A DNA stretch of 64,000 nt from Crossaster papposus (Eukaryota; Echinodermata; Asteroidea; Velatida; Solasteridae): positions 1,736,001 through 1,800,000 of the forward strand of contig JBAIAA010000441.1 of NCBI GenBank assembly GCA_037893245.1, read 5' to 3'. The translations under genes and the position numbers were made by a program. Under the pieces are notes generated by a model, which saw only the letters and a list, made by a program, of their open reading frames with translations, was not told the origin of the DNA and did no database searches. Positions 37,301 to 49,300 of this stretch are shown piece after piece (position 1 is the stretch's first letter; each line of letters begins with the position of its first letter).

Positions 37301-40300
37301 CTCAACCATTCGAGTACTCGTGCCAGCCCGAGTAGCAATAATTACTCGCGAGTAGCAATTGTTAGCGAGCATTGATTGTTGACGAATACAGGCGGACGTT
37401 TCAACACTGGCATTATTAACCTATTATGGTTTTACGATATGTGACCTGTCATCACAAAATGAGCGTAAAGTCGCACGGAGTGATTTCCCAGTACGGCCAG
37501 TCAAAGTCCAAATTTGAAGGGGTGGTCGATTTTGAGATTATGGTTTTTTTAAAGACTAAATCCCCAACAATCAATTCCCAATTTTTCAGGACGATCAGAT
37601 ATAAATAAAATTAGTTTTTGAGACATTTTTGACTATGCCTTTCTATGTCTTTCACACAATTTCTCGCAAGAAAAGCCCGTTTTCTCATAATCTCTGTATT
37701 TAGACTCCAGACTAAAAAATAAAAATAAAAATAAAATTGAGTATCAAACCTCAAAGTGTTATATACCATTGGAAAGCTCTGTTTCCACAGAATTTCGAAA
37801 TACCAATATCTTAATTTTTGATTTTGCCGACTTTACGCTCATTTTGTGATGACAGGTCACATATAATAACGATCTTTATTGATTTTCAATTCTACCAAAA
37901 CACATTCTGAATTGGAACTTGAACGATAAAGGAAACCAAATTGCTGCCAAGCTCGCTGAGAAATTACCGTTATGCCTTTGAATAAAAAACACATGGTGAT
38001 AAACACGTGCGAACTGTCAATTCCTCTTGTGAAAATTGCGACAACTACTCGCGAGTACTCGATTACTCACGAGTAGTTTATTCATGAGTACTCGAGTGGG
38101 AAAAAATCACTACTCGCCCAGCACTATACTCGGGGCTCACCCAAGTCGGCCCCCCACAGACCCTGCTCGAGGATTACGTCACACGCGTGTGTTGCTCATT
38201 CCAAGCAACAGACAAATAAGGCAGCCGGATAGTGCAAAAGTTAGTGTGCCCCAAATCAACGTTATTGGAGGTCTAAACGTAATTATTTATTTGAGCTGAC
38301 TTTAGAAGCTGTTATTCCAGCCAGTCGTTGTGACTGACAGTACAGCATTAAATCTCAAAGTAAGCCTCAGTCCAAAATTGCTGTTTTGTCGATGGCTACG
38401 GGCGCAGCTACAACTATTACGTGAGGATCATGAGGGGCCGCGTTTGAACATTCGTTTAGCACAGCTGGCGTGTCTAAAACCAATTGCATTGAATCTCAAA
38501 GTAGACCTCAGTCCGAAAATGCTGTTTTTGTCGATGGCTACGGGCGCGGCTACAACTATTACGTGAGGATCATGACGGGCAGCGTTTGAACATTCGTTTA
38601 GCACGGTTGGCGTGTCTAAAACCAATTGCCTTTCCCCGAGTCGATTCTGGTGAGCTACTCGATAATGCCCAATATACCGTGTTAATAAACCCCCTAATTT
38701 GGCTGCAGTCACTAAAAGGAATTCTACCATGAAGTATATTGTGGAATAAGACGATTGCAGATTGTTATGGCAATCATGTTTAACTCGAAACAAACAAATT
38801 CAATTCACCACCACCCATTGAGTCGCGAATCAATTTTGTGAGTGCTTCCAAAACAGAAACATATGTGACCCGCTCCATCAAAATCAGGAATAAGTCTCGA
38901 AATGACTTTTTGAGATATGCACATGGTGAGAAAGGGAATTTCATAAGTGTGTATCTTCTTAGGTTAACGAGTTATGATCTGATAAAGATGGCAGGTGTCT
39001 AGTTATTTGCCGAATCCACATTCCGAGAAAAACAGCTTTGAAATAAACAAAATTGACCAAAATCATACGGACAGTGCACACAAATCCTCTTTATTTTCAT
39101 CTTTATTGATTGTTTTACATACAAGACATTAACGACAATAATCTGTGATAACTACACTTCCTAAAAATACAATGCTCAGAAAATCGACTTGGTCACGATT
39201 TTCACCCATGCGTTTACTTTAATAGCCGATTGCGTAAAACGGCCTCGGCGACTTATTCCTGATTACGATGGAGCGGGTCACATATAGACCTATATGAAAC
39301 AAGATACGTACATGTACATGTAGATACGTGCGCTATGAGAACTGCTCATTATTAATATCCATTGTATGCAAATTTTACCCGGCACGCTTTGTATATAACT
39401 TTTGACCAGCTAGGAAGGCAGTTGCATTTGGTGTGTGTAAAACTTGATCAGCAAGTTTCGGGTATTCAAATATTTGGTCATGTGCATTTTTCCACTATTC
39501 GAATACTAAATTATTTTGAAACGATCAGCCCTAGGAACATCGCAAGCTGCACCATCTATTGCCCTCATTCATTGCTTCTAGCGTCTCAATATAGATGTAA
39601 CATGTATAGATGCAATCTAACAATATTGCCCTCCATCTGTGATCCCTAAACTTAGCTGGTCCAGGGAACATTTACTTCAGGGATCCCCTTGGGAAGCTAG
39701 TCAATATAATTGTAATTAGAAACTAATACAATAAAATGCACATAAACCATTAATACTTATTTGACTAATTGGAATATGCAGATATTACACTCTGCCTTAG
39801 TGGTCGGCAATGAAAAATGCAAAATACACTGATGTACTGGTACATAAACAGATGTAGCTTTGCTGTTCAACTATTTGCCGATGGCGGAAGTTTTATTGGC
39901 TCAAAATTCAGGCTTTTAAGTGTTCCTACTTGTCCTACTTTTTTTATAGTTTTCTTTCACCTTGCTCTTTAACTTTTCCAACTTTTTTCTAGATTTGTTT
40001 TACCTTGCTTCTACTTTTCATATTTGTTTAAGTTTTCCAATGTTTTTACCTTGCTATTTTTACCTTTTACCTTTAAAAGTCCTGCTTTTGTCCTGCTTTT
40101 TTGAAAATTGTGATCCTTCTTTTGTATTAGTCTGGTACCCAGAGTCCCAGACCCAATAATTCTGACTATTCCTGATGAATTATCAGGGCCGGTAGCTGCC
40201 AATGCCGCGTGACCAAAACTGGAGGAATTTCTACATTTTCCGAAAATGTCTGAAGTTTTCAGAACACGAACACGTTCAGAACACTCGTTGTGCCTTTTTG

Positions 40301-43300
40301 AGAAAACCATTAACATTTGAATTGTTGCGTTGTCTAAAAATAGCTATGCTGCTTGCATTGCGCCATGATCTATTTATACACAAATAAACCACGAGGGAGG
40401 CTACCTGACCTTCAATCTGGGCTTAATCAAATTGTCAGGGCAGGGAACCAGACTACTTTTTAATCTTGGTCTGCCTAAAAGCCTGACAATATCCCGCTTA
40501 TAAATATAAGTTTGAGCAGCGACATTTTATTTAATTTGAACTGGGGTATAATTTAAGTTCTATCTACCTCCTTTTTCTTTTCTTTTTTTTCTTTTTTATG
40601 TAAGCCTTATTTATATTTATTTCTCCATCCGGGAATATAGTTTTGTTTGTTATGCAATATAGTTGCATTTTCAAACTTATTTTCGGAGACAATTTTTATT
40701 TTTGTTTTCAATCGGTGCCCAATCTCTGGTTCCCTCATTTCGCAGAGCCAGCCAGTACCAGAGCCTGCACCCTAGTCACGTGGCTGACGATCGCTGGAAA
40801 ATGCCCACACATGCCACGTACGAAGCCGACAGATTGTTACAGGGGTTGGTAGAGCATATATTTATTTAACCAGTTCGTGTCGGAATTATTTTAACATCAC
40901 CAATCCGAGGCGCGGGATTTTTTTAAACAAAACTTGGTCCGAGGCGGGTTCAGGCCGATGGTACCGGGAAGCTCACCTACGCATTTACGGCCTTGCTCGC
41001 TGCTGACAGACTTTTCCGGTCTTGCTTGTGACGTGTTTATGCGTCATCCGTTTTGAATCTGGGAAAACTTTGTGTGTATATACGTCATATGGCGCGAACT
41101 GGTTAAACAAAACTCATAAATCAACTGCATGCATGGTGGTATGGCTATCATCAGCTGACAGGTTATCTAGTGTGTTTTGTCATGTTGGTAGAAGTTTGCC
41201 TAAAACTTTCCTATAGTGTTATAACTTTGGTAGCAGCTGACAGATTATAGCCAGGGCTGGGACCAGTTGGAAGTATTCAATTAACAGTTCCAACCCTAGT
41301 TAAGAGGTTAATTGGCTTAAATATTTGTAACGAAATAGACTATAATCATCTGTTGATTACAAAGGTTGATACAAAAATATTTACATTAACCCACATGGGA
41401 AACTGACTAGGTGCAGTTAATGATACTATTTTGATATACATGTAAGTTAAATTGTTAAGGTGGATGGATTATGGTCACATAACTTAGTTGTACTTATGAT
41501 TAATCAGTTTGTTTGAATGATGTTCATATGAGTCGAAGGTGTGGCTTAAACATGCAGGCAATATTATTGCAGCTGTCTCGGTGGCTGTCTCGGCGGCTTG
41601 CAGGGTGGCTGGCTGGGTGGGTGGCTGGCCGGGTGGGTGGCTAGCCGCGTGCGTGGCTGGCCGGCTCGGTGGCTCTCTTTTCTTCTCTTTGCTTTCATTA
41701 TGCTGCGCTTTTTTCCTTTAAATGGTTCATCTTCTGCTTTTCCATTACATGTACATCAAACAAGGTTTGGGACCACTGCTTGCTTTTTTGATGTCACCAA
41801 CAAAAATCTGTAAATAAAATTGCGGTTCATTAATTGCAGCCCTTTGTTCTCCCAAAGATAATAATTAACACAGTTAAAGATAAATTTACCCAGCTCTGTT
41901 TTGGAAGCACTCGGACTATCAGTTCTTATAACTTTGTGTCGTTTAATAATTCATTAAAAACAATTGTAGGATTTTCTCAGGTACATTGGTTTCTGCCGGG
42001 TTAGCCATGGACATGAGCTCAACATGTTCGTGAAAATTCTACCGTGTACTAAACCCCCGAGGAATGTTTATATTTCAGGTTTGGAATCCACTCGACGATT
42101 TCTGTCAAATGTAGGAATTTGCAGCATAAAAAACACCAGCCAGTTTAATGCAACATTTATTAACAATCTCTCTTTGCAGGAGTTTGATAAAGATATATGA
42201 GGAGTTGGAGAAACAGTTTTCATGCTAAGCAATAATTTGGTGCTAAGCAGCTCCATTAATGGGGGATTATTATAAAGGGTTTTCATTTTTTTTTCTTTGT
42301 GATAATTGTTCCTTCCGACTTCAAGTTTTTATATTCTCCACAGTTCACTTGATTGTTTTTTATTACTACCTATTGTCTTATATTTGTACACATTCCCACC
42401 GTGAATATAGCCACTGATGTCGGCACGGCGTTAAACCCAAAACTCACTCACTCACCAGGCCCGTATGCAGGGGGGGTGCGACGGGTGCGTACGCACCCCC
42501 CTAAATTACGAAAAGGTCCACATTTTTCGGGGTAAATAATGGTATTTTGATGTAGAAATAACGGTACTGGCACACAAAAATTGTTGGTTCCATTTTTGGT
42601 CCCATCAGTACAAATTCGCACCCCCCCCCCCCCCCCCCCATAAAAAATCCTGCTTTCGAGCCTGCTCACTCACTCAAACACAGTAATAGTGGCACGGTGT
42701 CTCATGCACCTTTTCTCAATCCCACGAAATCCTTTAAAACCTGGTGTATTTTGAAGGGTCCGGGAGGTTCAGCCGTTATAAGTAGCCTGTTTCATAAGCC
42801 CCTGTTTTGTTCCCCTTCTAGCATCAATTACCCACTGACGGACCTGGCATCTGTAGCGGCCCACCCCGTCTACAGTGAGGTCGGCCCACCCTCCATTCCC
42901 TCGGTCTACAGTGGGATGGACGCCTCGGCCCAACCCCCCTCCTACCGCGGTTACTCGTACCCGTCCAACCACGGCTACGGGTACCCCCCAGAGCCTAACT
43001 ACGCCAACCGCTCGGATCTCTTTGACCACACGGAGCCCACCTACCGGCACGAAAAGATGGCCCTGGAAAGAGACCTAAAGAACATATTCTCGTAACAAAT
43101 TTCTGTAGGTTGGTGGCCGTGCATCAGTGTTTGGTTTGGTGGATTGTTTTTATTAGTTGTTTTTTTAATTGATGTACATGTAGGTTTGTCTAAAATCGTG
43201 AGCAAAATCGAAATTGGAATGGAGTTGTATGCTTTGATTTCTCCAAACTATAGATCATGGGGATGTGATGGGTTGTATGTCAAATGCAACAATGTGCAAC

Positions 43301-46300
43301 AACTTGTTATCAATATTACTCTATTGTTGAATTCAGCTACCTCAAAGTAAAACAAAAGAAACACCAGTCATTCCAAATGCTATCTCAACTCCCTGGGGAG
43401 TATATATACAGCTCGATGCTGCCATTTCGGCAGCAAAGCAGCTAATAATATCAGCCATCTCTGCCCTCACAGGTACCCATTTTTACTCCTGGGTGGAGAG
43501 AAGCAACGAGTGACAAAGTGCCCTGTCAAGTCCAATTGCCATCTCAACTCCCTTGGGAGTATAGACAGCTCGATGCTGCCATTTGGGTGCAAAGCAGCTA
43601 ATAATATCAACCATCTCTGTGAAGAGAAGCAATGAGTGACAAAGTGCCCTGCCAAGTCCAAATGCCATCTCAACTCCCTGGGGAGTATATATACAGCTCG
43701 ATGCTGCCATTTGGCAGCAAAGCAGCTAATAATATGAACCATCTCTGCCCTCACAGGTACCCATTTTTACTCCTGGGTGGAGAGAAGCAACGAGTGACAA
43801 AGTGCCCTGCCAAGTCCAAATGCCATCTCAACTCTCTGGCGAGTATAAACAGCTCGATGCTGCCATTTGGGTGCAAAGCAGCTAATAATATGAACCATCT
43901 CTGCCCTCACAGGTACCTATTTACTCCTGGGTGGAGAGAAGCAACGAGTGACAAAGTGCCTTGCCCAAGGGCAGGGTGCCCTGCCCAAAGGCATGGTGCC
44001 AGCGTGTTCACGTAGAAGGCTGAGCGAGCCAAATCAATAAACCAAGGCAGCATCAAAGCTGTTGCAATCACTTCCCCTATGGTGATATACCGTAACTTGG
44101 TTGTGTCAGAACCACGCCAAGCGCAAATTAAAGGTTCACCTACTTTTGATGTGTTACATTTTGATTTCAATCAAGTGGATTCCATTTCAATTAACATTTA
44201 TGCCACGATAGACAAAACTCGATGGTCTGCTGATCCTGTGACTTTCTCTCTTCGTATCTGCACATTGTCGTATCTGCACGTTGTCGTATCGCAACGTAAA
44301 GCTGTATAGATGTTGAACACCTAGTTTCTTTCTTTTCGTAATGTATGTTGCGTGCTATTGTAGTCCTAATGCGGACTCGCTTGCACTTTGAATGATAACT
44401 GTAGTGCAGGACTTTCTTCAACCGTTTTATTTAATTTTTCCAGGCTTGGGCAACTCCACGCCTGGGCAACTCCACGCCGGAATCGATTAGAATCGATTCC
44501 AAACTGGAATCGGAATCGCTATTCCAATTTTTGGAGTAATCAATTTGTTTTGTTTCCACCAAGGAAATGAGGTCTGATTTTGATCTTTCATGTTTTTTTC
44601 CGCATGAACAAAAAAGGATAATGGAATCGCGATTCTCAGACGGAATCGAAATCGATTCCAAACTTACTGGATTCGCCCAAGCCTTTTTATTTTATCTAAG
44701 CCTGGTTGTGGTGTGCATTAACCCTTATTTCTTTATCTCTCCCAAACTATTCAAAATAAAACTAAAATAAATAAAACAATCATGGTAATATTTTTTTTCG
44801 GAATCGATTCTGCGTAGGGAATCGCGACTCCCAGATGGAATCGGAATCGATTCCAAACTGACTGGATTCGCCCAACAATTTTTTTTTCCTCAGACTGGTT
44901 GTGGTGTGCATTAACCCTTATTTCTTTATCTCTCCGTTTACTTTACAGAGTTTTGCATCACCTTCTCGCTTAACCAGTTCGCGCCGGGCTTTTTTAAATA
45001 TTTACCGGACCCAGGCGCAAGATTATTTTTCACGAACATAATTTTGATTTTTTTTTTGGAAATCCTTTTACTGTTTTTTTTGGGTTGAACGTTTACAATG
45101 CATGCGCAATACTTTCCAGTGAGTCGGTATTTATGGTTCAAAATTCACAACACATTCGCCACAGCTTCATCTGGGCGATTGCGCAGTTTGCGTGACGCGC
45201 GCGCCTATGACCATAAAATAATTTTGTTACGTCTTACTCGCGAGATAGATGCTCCATTATGAAGCTGGAGGGGTATTTAAAAAAAAAAAGGTTTTAATCT
45301 TTGACTTGTTTTGACTTTTTAGACCAAAAAGTTTAGATATTTTTTGTTGTTACCGAAAAGGTATTTATGAATGGGAATAAAAATATGGTTGGCCAGTATT
45401 AAACAAGTATGTTTAAACCCGGCTCACGGACATAAATATTGTTAATGCCCTTGCCTTCTGCTCGGGTATTAACGCGCCCAGGCCCATGAGCCGATTTTGA
45501 ACATACTTGTTTGAAACCGGTCAATCACAGTGTATTCCCTTGTTCGTTCCTTTCTTGAATGCTTTCTAACAGTTTTTGTTTTGTTTAACCCACTTTCTTC
45601 TGTCTGTTGCGTTTGTGAAGTGGCAGCACTGTGGGACAGCGCGTTCCAGCACCGTGGTACCCACCTCCTAACAACTTGTACGTTTTTACCCATTTATCAT
45701 CATGTGCCCAAACACCATCAGACCCAGTTCCCCTATATCCTACACCCAGTACCACCCCTATATCCTACACCCAGTACCACCCCTATAGCCTACACCCAGT
45801 ACCACCCCTATAGCCTACACCCAGGCACCCCTATAGCCTACACCCAGGCACCCCTATAGCCTACACCAGGCACCCCTATAGCCTACACCCAGGCACCCCT
45901 ATAGCCTACACCCAGTACCCGTATATCCTACACCCAGTACCCCTATATCCAACACCCAGTACCCCTATATCCAACACCCAGTACCCCATTATCCATCACC
46001 CAGTACCCCATTATCCAACACCCAGTACCCCTATATCCAACACCCAGTGCCCCTATATCCTACACCCAGTAACCGATATCCTACACCCAGTACCCCTATA
46101 TCCTACACCCAGTACCCCTATATCCTACACCCAGTACCCCTATATCCTACACCCAGTACCCCTATATCCTACAACCAGTACCCCTATATCCTACAACCAG
46201 TACCCCTATATCCTACAACCAGTACCCCTATCCTACAACCAGTACCCCTATCCTACAACCAGTACCCCTATCCTACAACCAGTACCCCTATCCTACAACC

Positions 46301-49300
46301 AGTACCCCTATCCTACACCCAGTACCCCTATCCTACACCCAGTTACCCCTAGATCCGACACCCAGTTACCCCTATATCCTACACCCAGTACCCCTATATC
46401 CTACACCCAGTACCCCTATATCCTACACCTAGTACCCCTATATTCTACACCCAGTACCCCTATATCCTACACCCAGTACCCCTATATCCTACACCCAGTA
46501 CCCCTATATCCTACACCCAGTACCCCTATATCCTACACCCAGTACCCCTATATCCTACACCCAGTACCCCTATATCCTACACCCAGTACCCCTATATCCT
46601 ACACCCATTCCCCCTATATCCTACACCCAGTACCACTATATCCTACACCCAGTACCCCTATATCCTACACCCAGTACCCCTATATCCTACAACCAGTACC
46701 CCTATATCCTACAACCAGTACCCCTATATCCTACAACCAGTACCCCTATATCCTACAACCAGTACCCCTATCCTACAACCAGTACCCCTATCCTACAACC
46801 AGTACCCCTATCCTACAACCAGTACCCCTATCCTACAACCAGTACCCCTATCCTACAACCAGTACCCCTATCCTACAACCAGTACCCCTATCCTACAACC
46901 AGTACCTCTATCCTACACCCAGATACCCCTAGATTTTACACCCAGTTACCCCTAGATCTTACACCCAGTTACCCCTAGATCTTACACCCAGTTACCCCTA
47001 GATCCGACACCCAGTACCCTATATCCTACACCCAGTACCCTATATCCTACACCCAGTACCCATATATCCTACACCCATTCCCCCTATATCCTACACCCAT
47101 TCCCCCTATATCCTACACCCAGTACCCCTATATCCTACACCCAGTACCCCTATATCCTACAGCCAGTACCCCTATCCTACAGCCAGTACCCCTAGATCCG
47201 ACACCCAGTTACCCCTAGATCCGACACCCAGTTACCCCTAGATCCGACACCCAGTTACCCCTAGATCCGACACCCAGTTACCCCTAGATCCGACACCCAG
47301 TTACCCCTAGATCCGACACCCAGTTACCCCTAGATCCGACACCCAGTTACCCCTAGATCCGACACCCAGTTACCCCTAGATCCGACACCCAGTTACCCCT
47401 AGATCCGACACCCAGTTACCCCGATATCCTACACCCAGTTACCCCGATATCCTACACCCAGTACCTCGATATCCTACACCCAGTACCCCGATATCCTACA
47501 CCCAGTACCCCGATATCCTACACCCAGTACCCCGATATCCTACACCCAGTACCCCGATATCCTACACCCAGTACCCCGATATCCTACACCCAGTACCAAG
47601 ATATCCTACACCCAGTACCAAGATATCCTACACCCAGTACCAAGATATCCTACACCCAGTACCAAGATATCCTACACCCAGTACCAAGATATCCTACACC
47701 CAGTACCAAGATATCCTACACCCAGTACCAAGATATCCTACCAATTATTTTAAAAACTTGTTATTAGAACATAATCAAATTTTCTATCCTCGCATATTTG
47801 TTTTCATGACTAGCCGCAAATATATTCACTCCAAGTTTGTAAAAATTCAGGTCATCTGCATTCTCCACACATCCAAATCAGTGTATTTCTTTCATATTCC
47901 CCGCCTTCTGATCTGAAACCATTTCGAAGACGTACATGTAGTTTTTGTCCTCCCCTTGTGACATAAATGCATCTTAAAACCTTTGCTTTTGTTTACACTC
48001 CAAAGCGCTTTAATACCCCCCCCCCCCCCCCCCCTCACCCAACAAAATGCCCATGTCTAATTCTCCGATGCACATAATCTTTGCCAAAGACCACTGCATT
48101 TGACAGTGCGCCCGCTAGCGACACGATTTATATTCCCATCAGCTCACTCGATCATGTAATGGTCTTTGCAAACTGCTTAAATAGGGCGAGATCTTTCGAA
48201 TATAGACATAGTTTCTTCACGCAGTCAATTACCATTCAACGATCGCGCTGGACTGCGTTGCATATCTTCTTAGCACTGCTTTACAAGGGAATTTCGTGCG
48301 TGCGCGTAGTTCGTGTTAATAATCGCAGTTCTGCGATAGCTGATTGGGTCCCGAAGAAAGCCTGCGGCGAAATAAGGAAAAAGTTAAACCGCTAGAAGCA
48401 TTTTGCAAAGAGGTATGCGTGACCGAGGGAGCTGGTCTGTCATCGTGTCGTTAGCGGGTGAACTGCGTGAAAAGAATATGCGACGTACACAATCGATCAA
48501 TCGCATTGATCTTTGGCAAAGGCGACAATGCACACATCTGGAGTGCATCGACACGTGCCACTGGCATGCAGTAAACAGCTCTTGTAGAGCAAGGTTTAAG
48601 AGTGGTGTGGTATGTGGGAAGTCTTGCATCTTCAAACTTCACATTTCCTGCTTGTGTGTATATGTATTTATTTTAAGTTTTTTTCTACAACTTTCTCAGT
48701 ATCAGCTGTCACACACACACGCAAGTGTGTAAACACCTTCAATCGTGGACGGGGCATTGTCCGACTGTTATCCCTCTTTTGTTTGTACTTGAACGTTTTC
48801 GGAAGACCTCTATAGGATTTGTACACGATTTGGAATCGTGGATCTTCTGTCAATCGTGGACCTATTGTTTGCCCCCAAATTCTTTTGTCCGACGTCCACG
48901 ATGGAAGGTGTTTACACGCGCACACTGCTTGCACCTAATTCAAATTCCAAATTGTCCTGAATTTGTTGGTATATTTATGCTTTCTTCTTTTCATTTCCAC
49001 AATTTTGCTAAAAACACTGGCTTTATATTCTTACTTGTTTAAAACTTAGATTAATTTTTTTTTTATTAGATCAAATATTAATAGGTATTAACATTTCATT
49101 TCATTAACATTTCAAAGCGTTTAGGCTTACATGTACTGGTAACTAGGATATTGTTTCAAGGCATTTGAAGGCTTGCTTCAAATTCGCCGCAAAATCGAAT
49201 GTGAATTTGGGACATCAAAACGGTGGAGCTTGTCTTTGTGCTGCACATATTTACGAACATATCGTACCATATCTGGAGTAACAGGCAGGGTGGGTTAATG

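Noticed and set aside
44079..44309. 76-codon frame with mixed composition
   Set aside because: AT-rich codons, no phase-compatible splice sites found, and no recognised domain.
46047..46352. [12 protein letters not shown] repeat frame
   Set aside because: Translation of the 21-bp minisatellite in intron 20. No phase-compatible splice sites were seen.
16650..47745. CRISPR-like arrays
   Set aside because: Repeats are contiguous without unique spacers, and the genome is eukaryotic.
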